Source: Phoronis australis
Taxonomy: Eukaryota > Phoronida > Phoronidae
DNA length: 64,000 nt
NCBI GenBank assembly: GCA_002633005.1
Contig: NMRA01000288.1
Coordinates: 134,300-198,299, forward strand
Reading direction: 5' to 3'
Shown here: in pieces, positions 1 to 11,420 of the stretch
How positions within the stretch are numbered: the first letter of the stretch is position 1
Layout: each line of letters starts with the position of its first letter
Program-made: the position numbers and the translations under genes
The notes under the pieces: model-generated
What the model was told of the DNA's origin: nothing
The model's database searches: none
Seen by the model: only the letters and a program-made list of their open reading frames with translations

Positions 1-1833
1 CATAACAGCACCCTTTGCCGAAAGAACTGGCGGTGACATCTTTCGAATATTAGGTAAGACCACGCTACAAGATAAGTGGAACAGATCCGGCCTTCTACCA
101 GTAGATTACAAGGTGTTTTTAAATGACATATTAACAATGACATCCGTTTGTATCTTTAAATACATCGCCCTAGCATATATTTTTTCTGCAAGCGACGCCT
201 TAGTTGTCCGTTAAATGAACATCTTGTAAAACGTTACAAAGGAATCCATAAAACAATAATCAATCCTAAAACAATTCATTTAGTTTCAAAATTTGTTCGA
301 CTGAAGCTTGTGTTCATAGACGATCTGTCTACGAACCAGTAACCGTTCGAGTCAGTTTATACTAAATGTTTGTTCTTTCACTGACAAAGAATAGAATGAA
401 GTATTTACAAATGATATTGTAGCTCGTTTTTGTAACCAAAATGCATTTACAGCTTCCGTCGATAACACTGAGGTTCAACTAACGTCAACACTTTACAAAA
501 CCACCACAAAGGAGACGCTGAGATTAGGAAGGTTTAAAGAGCTAGATGTGCCGTCCACTGAATTTTACTACATATCAGCTTCAGATCCAGTACTGGTTGT
601 TCAATATTCCAAAACAAGTACGTATGCAAGATTTCATAAATGGATATTCTGATTTTGTTACGCCGCAAAAAACACTGTCCTACTTTAAGCTGGGAACCAA
701 TTTGGTTATGCTGTAAAAGTAACATGGTAAGCATTCGCAGCACGTCAGCAAAATAAATATGGAGATTATGATCGTCACCAATAAGCATCGTGAAGTAATC
801 CAATTCTAAGTATTCAATTTCAGGTAGAGTTGACAGAAAACCCAGCGACCCTTTTATGACTCTCATTGTACCCGTGGAGCAATTTTCCAAAGACTACACT
901 TTCGCAACACCAGAAGCCGTGCAGGCGCCATATCAAAACTACGTCGCCATCACTTGCAAAACTGTTGAATGCAGCGAACTTTATTTAGATGGCAGTCCTA
1001 TAACGGGTGCAAATTTCTCGACAAAATGGACCTTAATTCACGGGCCGCAAGCTTTATTGTCTGTTGGCATCGTTTTGATAAGCCATGGGACTCACACTTT
1101 AAGTCACCCCGACCCAACAGTCGTTTACGGTATTCAAGTTTACGGACAGGTGAAGTTTGAATCTTACGGATTCCCTGGAGGTATGTTGATATCTCCACTG
1201 TACAGTGCGTGTGTCCCGACTAGTGTTGTGGTCAATGATGGATTCGACAACGACTGTGACGGTAAAATAGACGAAGAACTAGCTGATGGTTTGGACAACG
1301 ACGGCGACGGGAATATAGATGAGGATACGGCTCAGCAGGTAAATCCGTTATTCATGGCATTCACTACGACTCCTACACCGTTACCCTCAACAATATCGAC
1401 TACGACATTCCAACCTATAACAATGTCGACAACCATGTCACTGTCTACGACAACAACGACCACGACATGGCTACCGACAACAACTTCGACTATGACATCG
1501 CTGCCTACAACAACATCAACCGCGACATCGTTGTTGACAACAAGACCAACGACTACGACATCACTACTCGCAACTACGACACCGATATTAACCAAAACCG
1601 CGTCAACCACCAGAGATTCTTCGCCATCGACAACAATAACGACCAAACTGCTACCACCAATTTCGACAACGCTACACACAAAAACAACTGTGAATCCAAC
1701 GTCAACTGCCACGAAAACAACAATGAGCACCACGCGGCTATCATCAACAAACAGAACAAAGTCATTTTTCGTGACAACATCTGAGAAACAGACATCTTCA
1801 AAGTTTCAAACAATGCTCACGTCTTCGCTGTTG

Positions 1834-1867
<34 letters not shown>

Positions 1868-4404
1868 AGAACACAACATCGCCTCCGATAACATCACTAA
1901 TCATAAAAACAATTGCTACACCGACAACAACTAAAGTTCCGACAATGACCCCGACGTTTCAATCTACAGCAACATCGATCACGCCATCACTATCTACGAC
2001 AACGACGACCAAGACATGGCCACCAACAAAAACATCGACCACGCCATCGATCCCGACAACAATACCAATGACCACGACATCATTAATTTTAACTACTACA
2101 CCTATAGTAACAAAAGTTGGGAAAACCACCATGAATTCGCTGTCGGAAACAACAATGACGAGTACGTCGCTATCAACAATATATACCCCGACGGCGCTAC
2201 CCATAACAAGAAGTGCGAATCCGACGTCAACAGAGGTTCCGACAATGTTCACGACTTCCATTCTGACGACAACAATGACCAAAACATCGCTACCAACCAC
2301 AACAACTGAAACATCAAGTCCCAGAACAACAACTGCCAAACCGATATCAACCAAAACCGTGTCGACTATCAGAGATTCTTTGCCATCGACAACAATAACG
2401 ACCACATTGCTACCAGCAATATCGACGACAACGCTACACACAAGAACAACTGTGAATCCAACGTCAACAGCATCCACGAAAACAACAATGAGCACCATGC
2501 GGCTATCATCAACAGCGAGAACGAAGTCATTTTCTGTGACAACAACTGAGAAACCGACAACTTCAACGTTTCCAACAATGCTCTCGACTTCGCTGTTGAC
2601 AACAACAACAACACCGACAACAAAGAACACAACATCGCCTCCGATAACATCATTAACTATTAAAACAACTGCGACATCAACAACAACTAAAGTTCCGTCA
2701 ACGACCCCGACGTTTCAACCTAAAACAACAGCGACCAAGACATGGCCACCGACAACAACATCGACCACGCCATCGATCCCGACAACAATGCCAATGACTA
2801 CGACATCATTAATCCCAACTACGACACCGATAGTAACAAAAGTTGAGAAAACTAATATGAATTCGCCGTCGGATATGACAATCACGACTACATCACTACC
2901 AACAATATATACCCCGACGGCGCTAACCATAACAACAAGTGCGAATCCGACGTCAACAGAGGTTCCGACAATGTTCACGACTTCCTTTCTGACAACAACA
3001 ATGACCAAAACATCGCTACCAACCACAGCAACTGCAACATCACGTTCCATAACAACAACTGCCAAACCGGTATCTACAACGATTACGCCAATGCCCACGA
3101 CTTCGCAACTCACAACAACATTGACCGAAGCATTGCTTCCCCTTACAAAAGCTCAGATATCACCCACGCCTTCGATGTTTTCAACAACAACGACCAAGAC
3201 CACACTACCGACATCATGGACCACAGCATCGTTAATCATCAAAACTAACGCCGCACAGAAATCAACAAAACTTGCGAAACCAACCAAGACTTCGGTGCCG
3301 ACAACAACAATGAGCATGGCATCGCTAAAAACAACCTCGGCCATGACGTCTCTACCTATAATGTCCACGACTTGGTCATCAACTATAACAACGACTCCTA
3401 CATCGATACCACCAGAAACATCAACAACGTTTCCGCCAACACAAACAGCTGGGGTACTTACAACCAAAAAATCCGTTTCAAAGACAACAGCAATGCCCAT
3501 AGAACGAACAATAACAGAAGTTCCAACAGCGACCACGGTATCGATTCCAACAACATCCCCGACAAGGAATGAGATATCAGCACAACCAGCGTCAACACCA
3601 ACAGAGTCTGCAACAACCAAGGCTTCGACAACAATGGGAATTGCAGTGCACGGAACACTTCCACCGCAACCACCAACAAAACTATCATCGACATCGACCA
3701 CAAGACCACTATCAACTACAACGAAAACAATACTGTCAACTGTGCCATCGACAATATTAAAAGGTCTAACAACAACGAATCAAGCAAAAATAACATCTTC
3801 GTTGTTTGTCAAAATCCCTAGCGCACCAAAAAGTCAAACAGAAGAAACCGCGTATGATAAGGATCAAACGATATCTGCAGTTACTCAAAAACCGACAACA
3901 ACGGACACGCCAAATAATGGATCGAATAACGAAGTCAAAAACGACGTCATAAATAACGTTGCCTCCTCCACTAGTGTTGGAAGTATAGAAAAATCGAATA
4001 GCCACAGCGGATCGAATAAGCAAAGTAGCGATGCTGACGGAGAATTCCCAACAGATATTGTGGTAGGAACTGTGGTTCCAGGTGTTATAATATCACTGGT
4101 TGTTCCTTTTGCATGCTGCTGCTTGCTTGCAGCCTTAAGACGAAGGCGAAGAGAAAAGAAGAAGGAATCATCTGAGCTCGAGTGCGAAGATAATGTGGAA
4201 AGCGAGAACGACCTACATACTAAGACTATGGCGACTAAGCCTGCAGTTAAGCGCACGAATACACCAATTGTTTCGATTTCCATGTCTGGCACTGGACACT
4301 TCGACCAGGACGACTGGCTTTATTCTCGACCCAGGTCATCAAGTCCACGTACTGACGTTTTAGTGTTGACGCCCCCAGGAACACCTATGAACATTGACAT
4401 TTAA
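1..4404 (+). CDS. IgGFc-binding-like mucin-stalk membrane protein, paralog A (5' part outside window)
   Basis: Coding exons are 1-53 (end of exon 5), 453-617 (exon 6) and 824-4404 (exon 7, stop TAA 4402-4404). Introns are GT-AG: donors GTAAGA at 54 and GTACGT at 618, acceptors at 452 and 823, both in phase 1. Exons 5-6 encode the end of an ectodomain matching the IgGFc-binding N-terminal family (TGGD, SASDPVLVVQYS blocks). Exon 7 holds the domain's last part (SDPFMTLIVPVEQFSKDYTFATPE), an Asp-rich pair DNDCDGKIDEE / DNDGDGNIDED (about 1234-1329), a Thr/Ser/Pro stalk of roughly 850 residues, a TM helix (about 4054-4137) and an 88-residue tail starting with Arg/Lys and holding QDDWLYSR. This is by far the longest stalk of the array. 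Exons 1-4 lie before the window. The domain name comes from family knowledge; a ligand cannot be inferred. Confidence 0.85.
1345..3900 (+). repeat. Thr-rich mucin-like coding repeat region of paralog A
   Basis: The region is dominated by ACA/ACG/ACC codons giving runs of Thr with Ser, Pro and Lys, as expected for an O-glycosylated stalk. It contains a large in-frame duplication: the segment starting at 1581 (ACCGATATTAACC) recurs at 2340 (ACCGATATCAACC), an offset of 759 bp or 253 codons. Similarity continues to about 3075 through TKTWPP, TPIVTKV, ANPTSTEVPTMF and TTTAKP blocks. A short (ACA)n microsatellite lies near 1837-1866. Copies differ by small indels in multiples of three, so the frame is kept. 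Antisense Val-rich reading frames here are by-products of codon bias. Confidence 0.85.
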
Positions 4405-5700
4405 TCCCGGCTCATAATCCCGTTTGACACTTGGACATTGCTAACTGGTTCACAATACGGACACCGAGACACGTATTCTGTGGCCCCGGAATCTACTGTG
4501 TCGTCCAAAGTAAAGGGATTCAACAATCGAAAAACACTAGGAAATGGTCCGTAAAACGAAGAAATCAATCCACAAAATGGCCAAAGAGAGATTCAAATTC
4601 GACCCAAAGCGTCGCTATGAGGACTGTGTGCTGGAGGTGGAACTTAACATTACATACGTTTCTGTCGTAACGGATCACCAGTGTTTCCCAGCCGTTGGTC
4701 GTCAGCTGTTTTCATGGATCCATGCGGTGATCGTGACACTGCATCTAACTCTAGGTTTCCGTCGCCACGCATTGTAAAGACGACCGGTTCTACACAGGCA
4801 ACGAACACCAATGCCGGTGGATCTTGTTTTGACTACAAAGCGTCAAATTTTGTAGAAAGAGACAGCAAATCGTTCGTAATATTAAGGAACTTTGCACAAA
4901 GGTTCACGCGACAGAGTGGCCTTAGAGTAGAGAGATATTTGTCCTGTCATTCTGCTGTGCACTGAAGTCGGGTCTGCATAATGAAGTAAAAGTAATCAGC
5001 AACAGTGTCCGCGTTGGCAAATTACTTTACGGGAACGTTTGTCACGTACTGTCCCCAACTGTTACATGCATATTAGTAGCAGGTCCGTACGAAAGCAAAA
5101 TTATTGGAGAGGTGTCAACCAATTCGACTTTGCCAAACTTTCACCTTCGCGGCCCTTCCTATCACCACCACCTCCGTTCCTCGGCATTCTCCGCGCCTCC
5201 TGTGAGAAACTATGGTCGTGTCGTCTGCAAATGTGAATGCTCATGCACAGTAATGCCCTGCAATAAATCGCACCAATTCCCAGTCATTTGTTAGTTTTTC
5301 GAACCCTGTTGTTTTTCTAGTATTTATAGTTAATACTAGATGCTATGTCAAAATACGTGTACTCTATGATGTGACGTTTTTAAACTAAGACATAGAGGGA
5401 TTGCCCAGAAATAAGCGCGTTCGAAAAGCGTCAAATAGTTGAGCAATGTTTAATGTGTCAGTGAAAGTAATTAAAGCTTTGAAAGCGCAACCACGATGGC
5501 TTTTGGATGAATTTTTTTCTAAATTAAAATAAACTTAATTTAGATTGAATAATAGTCATATGTAGTAGCAGTAGCAGTAATAGAAAATAGACCAAGAAAA
5601 CAAATAGACCAAGAAAACTAAGAAAATCATCGGAGCTAAAACGACACACTGCTGCACGACTGTTCAGGGAATATTTCATTTATATTCCCGGATGAATTGT
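4405..5700. other. 3' flank of paralog A, no recognised gene
   Basis: The first 40 bases after the stop resemble the 3' flank of paralog B (TCATAATCCCGT versus ACATAATCCTGT), so this begins as 3' UTR. An AATAAA at 5262-5267 is a possible polyadenylation signal. Short open frames at 4544-4777 and 4681-4965 have no recognisable domain and no paralogous counterpart after B or C, so I do not call them as genes. Confidence 0.4.
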
Positions 5701-5702
5701 TT

Positions 5703-5933
5703 CTAAGTTTCCGACAAATTTTTGAAAGTGTTTACTGTTTTCGCGTTAAAAAGAGACCTGATATCGTGGCAGCGTGGTATGATTCTATTTCCTAAATCTA
5801 CCAGTAGTGGACAACCTAACATGAAATGTTCTTCTGTTTCAATCTCTCCTGTACTACAAATATTACAAATTCTTTTACTTCGGGGAATACCATTTCTTCT
5901 ACCGTTTTCAATTTCGGTGTGTGAATTGAACAT
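5703..5933 (-). pseudogene. Non-LTR retrotransposon (LINE) C-terminal fragment
   Basis: The minus-strand reading frame carries an EIENGRRNGIPRSKRICNIC segment followed by EEHFMLGCPLL, a C-x2-C...H-x4-C arrangement like the zinc-binding tail that follows the reverse transcriptase in many LINEs. It is a 76-residue fragment with no reverse transcriptase beside it. Its upstream side (higher coordinates) runs directly into a fibrinogen-domain relic, so it is a 5'-truncated insertion or a rearranged junction. Confidence 0.6.
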
Positions 5934-5934
5934 C

Positions 5935-6122
5935 TAACTTGTACTGAGATTGTCTAGTGATGTACATGTAGTGAAAGTTGTCATTCAACAGTCACATCTC
6001 TTCATTCAAAACACGAAATCCTTTCTTGTGGTCATACCATTTTCGATCAAAGCTGAGACTTCCGCTGAATCTTCGATGAGTGATCGTCCAACCGTCTTCA
6101 TTGGCAATAAACGTAGAAATCT
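5935..6122 (-). pseudogene. Fibrinogen-related domain (FReD) relic
   Basis: Reading the minus strand from about 6100 gives EDGWTITHRRFSGSLSF, then DRKWYDHKKGFRVLNEEM, an in-frame TGA, and LLNDNFHYM...QSQYKLDVQF. This lines up with the fibrinogen C-terminal signature GGWTVFQRR..GS.NF.R.W..YK.GFG.L.GEFWLGND.IH.L...Y.LRV. The TGA falls where the invariant Trp codon (TGG) of EFWLGN belongs, and a neighbouring frame just upstream reads VYC, another family block. Only about 60 residues remain, with one stop and one probable frameshift, so it is non-functional. No other FReD exon was seen nearby. Confidence 0.65.
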
Positions 6123-6540
6123 GTAGGACAATCTGCATGGTGAATTAGCAGAAATCTCGTGAATTCAGGCGCTCAGATACTATAAATTATAATTGAATTG
6201 AATAAAGATCAAAATGAAAATTTTGTACTATTTGTTACTGCACGAACTTTGCAAAACGTAGAGGAAAACGAGATTAAAAACGTTTAGCATTCGATTTTTA
6301 CAGCGTTGAATGATCATGTAGAACTACAATACTGTAGGTGTGAGAACAAACTTGTCCTACACAGTGTTTCCTCCACAAACTATTCATTTCACCCTCCATC
6401 CCCTAAGCAACAACATCAAGTTAACTTCTAAGGCTTCCCTTTTGCGTTTTCGCAAGGTTTTCGCTTCTACGGAATGCACGTCTGATATGCATAACGTTCT
6501 TCCAAGCAAAATTCACCATTTCCCCAGCTAAGTCGACGTT

Positions 6541-6905
6541 GCTGAAAATTATGTCACTCGAAATTATTTTGGAATTTTCTATTGTACTTCTGTGTGAACT
6601 CAATATAAGTGTGTTATTAGTTTATGCTCGAGTACACAATGGTTTGCGGCAATAACTGTTTAATCCTAGTTTGCACTTTATGGCCCCAGCATTAAGGCTG
6701 AAAGTTTAAGTCTGAACTCGAAACTTCGAGTTTTGCTCGAGATTGTTGCTCAGGTGCGAACTTGGACTAGAAACTCAGATGCATGAATCAAAGTATATTC
6801 AGGAACATAATAATAGACACTTATATTCAGTTCGCACATAAGTGAAATAAAAATGCCAAAAATAATTTCTAGTTCAATTTCCAGTACCAATATTAGACCC
6901 CGGCT
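6541..6905. mobile_element. Diverged MITE of the GGGCCCGGTCT family
   Basis: Both ends resemble the well-preserved member at 45169-45478. The left part has ACTCGAAATTATTTTGGAATTTTCT and GTGTGAACTCAATATAAG; the right part has TCGCACATAAGTGAAATAAAAATGCC and ends in TATTAGACCCCGG. The inside holds the family features GCTCGAGTACACAATGG and AATAATAGACACTTAT. The left terminus is eroded, so the boundary is approximate. Confidence 0.55.
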
Positions 6906-7249
6906 GTGGTTGAGAAACGTATTTACAAAGTTTTGGTAGATGGCAACCCGGCAGTCAAAACCTCGTCTTACTCACGTACATACAAGTGTGCTGAAACATT
7001 CGGTAATCTTTTTTAACATTTATTGTAACAAAATAATAATTACAATACATACATAAACATTTATCACCGTTATAGTTGTACTAAGTTCCATTTTTCGTGG
7101 TGATTTTCTAATGTACTGTACCATTGATTTTAATAATAGTAAGCTCCATAATAAAACTATAATGACATCAGTTGTGAATGGAATTTTGTTCTGCATTCTA
7201 CATTGATAAATAACATTTTTGTTATTAAAACTACAAGATTTTTACTGAT

Positions 7250-8140
7250 GTTACATTCGGTATTTCTAAACAGAATGTCAAGGCTGTTTAAAAAATCGAT
7301 CATCATAAATTGTCCTCCACAACTCTCTTATATATCTACATTCCACAAATAAATGTAATATAGTCTCTCTATGCTCAGAGCAAAATGTGCATAAGTCATT
7401 CGCTTGAACCTCAATTAACGTTGAAAAGACATTTTTGTTATAATAAGGCCTACAGTTTTGTACTGAGAATACCTAAAAAGGAATCTAACGTTAAACATAC
7501 GGTAATCGATAAATTTTGGACCAATCAAAATCATCAACAAAAGTAAGGTTTAAACCTCTAGCCCACTTCTGCAAGGCACTGTCTACATGCCTATTTGGGG
7601 TTTCCAAATTTCTGACAAATGTCTTCCTAAAGTTTGAGCACCCCGTTTGAGCACTGACATTATGCAACAGTGGAGTCGAAATTGTCGGAAATTTTCGTTT
7701 TACATATTCAGACTGGTAAAGGGTATCTAACCAAATTTGCGCAACTGACTTCACAAGCCTGTAATGGTCCAAAAAGGTACCCTTTATACCAAATTTTGTT
7801 TTAAATAATTGTAAAATCAGAATTGTTCATCGTTTAGTAAATCTCTAACTGTTCTTAAACCTTTTTATTCCACTGTTGAATAAAGTCAAGCTTTATGTTT
7901 GCATTGAATCACAGGGGCTCATTCAATATAATATAAACTTTTAATGGAACAAAACATGTTACAAATTTCCATGTCAAGGAAACATCAATCGAAAATCTAT
8001 TATCAATAACAATGTTGCAATTGCTTACAAAATTTAAACCCTCTTCCAGCTTGTATGTGACAGGAGAGACATTCCAAGAATTATCAGTTTTCAGGAGACA
8101 CTTAATCAATGACAATTTTAGGCTTTAATCCTCCTTGTTC
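7250..8140 (-). pseudogene. LINE fragment, region downstream of the reverse transcriptase
   Basis: Two minus-strand reading frames, 7909-8115 and 7491-7772, read in order with frame breaks. The first has SWNVSPVTYKLEEGLNF; the second has TGCSNFRKTFVRN and WARGLNLTFVDDFDWSKIYR, like the segment between reverse transcriptase and terminal zinc cluster in CR1/L2-like LINEs (compare the usual WK.IY..PF). Further on, broken frames give CTFC-like and TILHLF-like remnants to about 7250. It has the same orientation as the EN-RT fragment at 9750-11420 and is probably the other half of that element. Confidence 0.55.
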
Positions 8141-8282
8141 AATACCACGTGTAAGTTTTGTTTTACTAACTCTAGGTTTTTTTGTGCCAAATAAAATAGA
8201 ACAAGTGTTTCTCTAGTTCATTTATTCTATTGTCATCTGGATTGGGCAATGAGTGCAACATACATGCATACGTAATTTTTGG

Positions 8283-8890
8283 TATATATTACTATGTGGC
8301 GAGGTCGTTGTCCCCCGTTATCTAGAGCCCGAGTGGATTTTGGAGAATTATCGCCCGAAGGGTGTTAGCCCCGAGGGTGATAATTCTACAAAATTTAGGA
8401 GGGCTTTAGATACGGGGGATAACGACTGAAAACATGTAATAATCTATTTATACCGCATACTGAACGAGAAACATTGCAATGAATCGATCTACCTTTTTCG
8501 ACTCGCTTCGGCTTTGTAACTACTTTCTATGTCAGAGGCCCGGGGTCGGAGGTCGTGACCTTTTAAGAAAAGCCGAAATATTTTTGTATAATAATGCTTT
8601 TACTCAAAATCAAGTGAAAAATAAAACAAAATGGAAATAAAGTGAATCTATAAATTAAGGTTTAGCAACTATTATAGCTTACTACACATTTTATCACGCT
8701 AAGCTTCGGCCGGGAATATATCGTCTGCTAAAGTAGGTTACCACTAGTAACTGACTATAATGCTCAAGTCAAAGTATCCCGACCACACGACACCTGCATT
8801 CAAATTGGAGATCGGTGATTTACAAGTGAGAGAACACGAGAGAAAAATTTCGCTGAATTAAAATATCGTTTTCATGGAAATTATGCGTCT
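8283..8890. repeat. Dispersed hairpin repeat, copy 1
   Basis: About 600 bp is shared with 54224-54835. The core (8304-8426) is an inverted repeat: GTCGTTGTCCCCCGTTATC...AGAGCCC on the left and GGGCTTTAGATACGGGGGAT...AACGAC on the right, with a nested inner pair GAGAATTATC / GATAATTCT. The flank runs through CATGTAATAATCTATTTATACCGC, which is partly complementary to the left side in the second copy. No coding capacity is seen, so it is a non-autonomous repeat of unknown class. Confidence 0.7.
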
Positions 8891-8992
8891 TATTTTTCAT
8901 AGCGTAAAAATATCGGTACAATGCCCTTTACTGAACATGCGATTGTTGCGCGTGCTCATTTAAGTACTCTATTTTCACGTTCGATGACGTCA

Positions 8993-9065
8993 GCCGCTGA
9001 GTGGTGTAGTGGTAAAGTCGGCGACTCGCAACTCTTGAGGCTCAGGTTCGAATCCGGCCTCGGTT
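8993..9065 (+). mobile_element. tRNA-derived SINE head
   Basis: A pol III A box TGGTGTAGTGG (9002-9012) and a perfect B box GGTTCGAATCC (9045-9055) are spaced as in a tRNA. The T stem pairs in only three of five positions and the acceptor strands pair poorly, so this is not an intact tRNA gene. The sequence to about 9380 is probably the SINE body; its 3' end was not determined. Confidence 0.65.
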
Positions 9066-9749
9066 TCCCGCCAAAATGTTATCTCACTAGTGAGAAAAAT
9101 AAAAGGGTTATTACACTGTTGTATCTGCCATTCGAGGATAATATTGTGGTATAAATATGGGTTATTTACTGTATTTTTCCCTAAAGGTGTCAAGCCCCAA
9201 CAACTCCAATTTTTGAGCAAATTTATAATTTCTGAAGTTCTTGGTTGAAGATTAAGTGGTGAGATACCATGCATGAAATCATTATTCAACTGAATTCTTA
9301 AGAGTGCAGTACACTTCAGACCAGGCAAAAATCCATGCAGGGGTGATAAACCCTATGTGACGGATTTGGATCATATTATGCATTTTTGTTTACTTTCTTA
9401 TGGTTATTACTAAAATGCACTTTAAACAAATTCTATTGCGTTAGGTAGCTTAAAAGTCGGGTACCTCAGTTTTCACTGAAAACCACTGTCAGAACTTACC
9501 CCAATAATCACAGTTTTTGTGACATTGTAAGTAATTACAGAAGCTACTAGAAAATGAAATAGCTACTGTTTTGTATAAAGTCATCCATTGTCTTCCTAAA
9601 AATGAAAAATAAAAGTGTCAAGTTGCACCTTAAATTCCACATTTTGGGGTTTGAAGGGTCATGGGGTCATACAAGCAGAAAACATGGATAACTTGCCCAG
9701 GTTTGAATGAGTCAATCTCAGCTGAAGCCAAATTTTACACTTTGAAACT

Positions 9750-11420
9750 TAATCGTGGGTTTGATCTATCTTAGTAGAATAGATATTTGGCATCAAAACN
9801 CAAAGATTTTTCGGAACCATTCAAAAATAATGTTGTGTCATCCGCATACTTCCTGCCCTATTTTAATACCTTCCACATTTTCGTTTTTTCTGATGTCTTG
9901 AGCTAAAATTTCAACACACAAAATAAAAATATAAGGTGATAAAGGGTCGCCCTTGCGATAACTTCTGCGTAATTTAAAAAAATGACAAAAAACATAATGA
10001 ATAATGCATGAATTTGAAACTTTTTGAAATAGCGAAATTCACCTTTTAATTGCTGGTCCAAAATTAAAAGCGTTTTATACTCTTCTAACAAAATTCCAAA
10101 AGAGTGTATCAAAGGCTTTTTCAAAATCGGTTTAGACAATCATGCCAGGTAAGTTTTATTTTTGTGTTTCATACATTATATCATTTATTAATCTAGTTTT
10201 TTCAACAAGAATGCGACCTGGCATAAAATCAATTAAAATCAATTAAGGTGTGTAACACGTTTTTAATTATCTCTGTTAAACAGCATATACACTATTTGGA
10301 ATGCACGTAGTAACACCCTGTAACTGTGTAACCAACAGATCATTTTTGTTTCAAATGCATCATTTATACTACGTAAAAGAAAATGTCCTATGTCTCCAAA
10401 AAAATTAATGAATTCTACAGAAAGTCCGTCCAAGCCTGGGCTTTTATTATTTTTAGTTTTCTTCTGAAATGTTACTTAGCTTAGTAATTCTCGTTCCATC
10501 GTTTTTTATATTTAATGTTTTTAACCTTATAATTTCTGTTTTCTAAATCAAAAAAGTATTTCGAAGATTTTGCTCCAAATTCAACCCATCTAGCTCTTGA
10601 TCTAACTATGACAGATTCGATTTTTTATTATTTAATTCTTTTAACTGACTTTTTAATTTTTCTAACGTAGGAAGATACTGTTCAGCATTATTTGGTTCCT
10701 TTTTCAATTTCCGTCAACTTTCGCAATGGTAGCCAGAAGAGTGTTCCCTCTCTGAATATTCTGGTGTTTAATTGCAGACTAAAATTGTATTATTCGACCT
10801 TTAAATTGAAGTAAAATTGTTTCCCAAATAATTGATCGTCTACGATAAATTGAAGATGTTCATTTGGGCGACGAGAAATAAACTCTCTTGAGTACGCAAT
10901 GACAGCATATATAAATTTAATATTTTCAATTTATTATTTTGACAAAATCTGGATTACGCAATAATGAATTATTAAAATTCCAATAACCCTTCCCTAATGC
11001 AAAATTTAACTAACACCGCAGCGTGATCTGATCTATAGGCTTGCAAAATAGAAGAATTTGAAAAACTGCAGAAAAGGTCTTCTGTAGCAAGAAAAAATCC
11101 AATCTACCCATTTTTACAGAGTGTTTTTAAACCAGATTGAAACTATTTCCATCTTGGAGAAATGCTCTACAAATGTCAACCAATTTTTTTCTTTGATAAC
11201 CTCTAAAACATATTTGCGTGCATTTGGATTGTTAACATTTCGTTCGTTAAAAGCGTCTTTTGAGCTATCGATTATCATATTCCAGTTCCCACACATTAGA
11301 AAAGAATCGTTTTCAAAATTTTCTATCAGTTTCATTATGTTTTTGAAAAAACCTGAGTTTGTCTTGGTTTGGACCGTATATGTTAACGCGCCCCAGATTA
11401 GTTATACACGCTGAATATTT
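9750..11420 (-). pseudogene. Decayed LINE: endonuclease and reverse transcriptase
   Basis: The minus strand reads in the correct order. An APE-type endonuclease piece comes first (GRVNIYGPNQD near 11385, then SFLMCGNWNMIIDSSKDAFN and NNPNARKYVLEVI, 11335-11114). Reverse transcriptase pieces follow (LIHSFGILL, near 10100; RKGDPLSPYIFILCVEILAQ, 9960-9890). The catalytic block KYADDTTLFLNGSEKSL comes last (about 9850-9800), one frame away from the preceding block. Many stops and frameshifts show it is dead. The family resemblance is to the CR1/L2/jockey group, not resolved further. The reverse transcriptase match stops at the N at 9800. Confidence 0.75.

Noticed and set aside
1332-3701. Long Val-rich reading frames on the minus strand and Asn/Asp-rich frames on the plus strand
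   Set aside because: They are complements or frame shifts of the Thr-codon-rich stalk of paralog A. The composition is explained entirely by ACA/ACG/ACC codons.
4681-4965. 94-residue frame downstream of paralog A
   Set aside because: No domain recognised and no counterpart after B or C; most likely 3' UTR or intergenic sequence.
8993-9065. Functional tRNA gene
   Set aside because: A and B boxes are good but the acceptor and T stems pair poorly, which fits a SINE head better.
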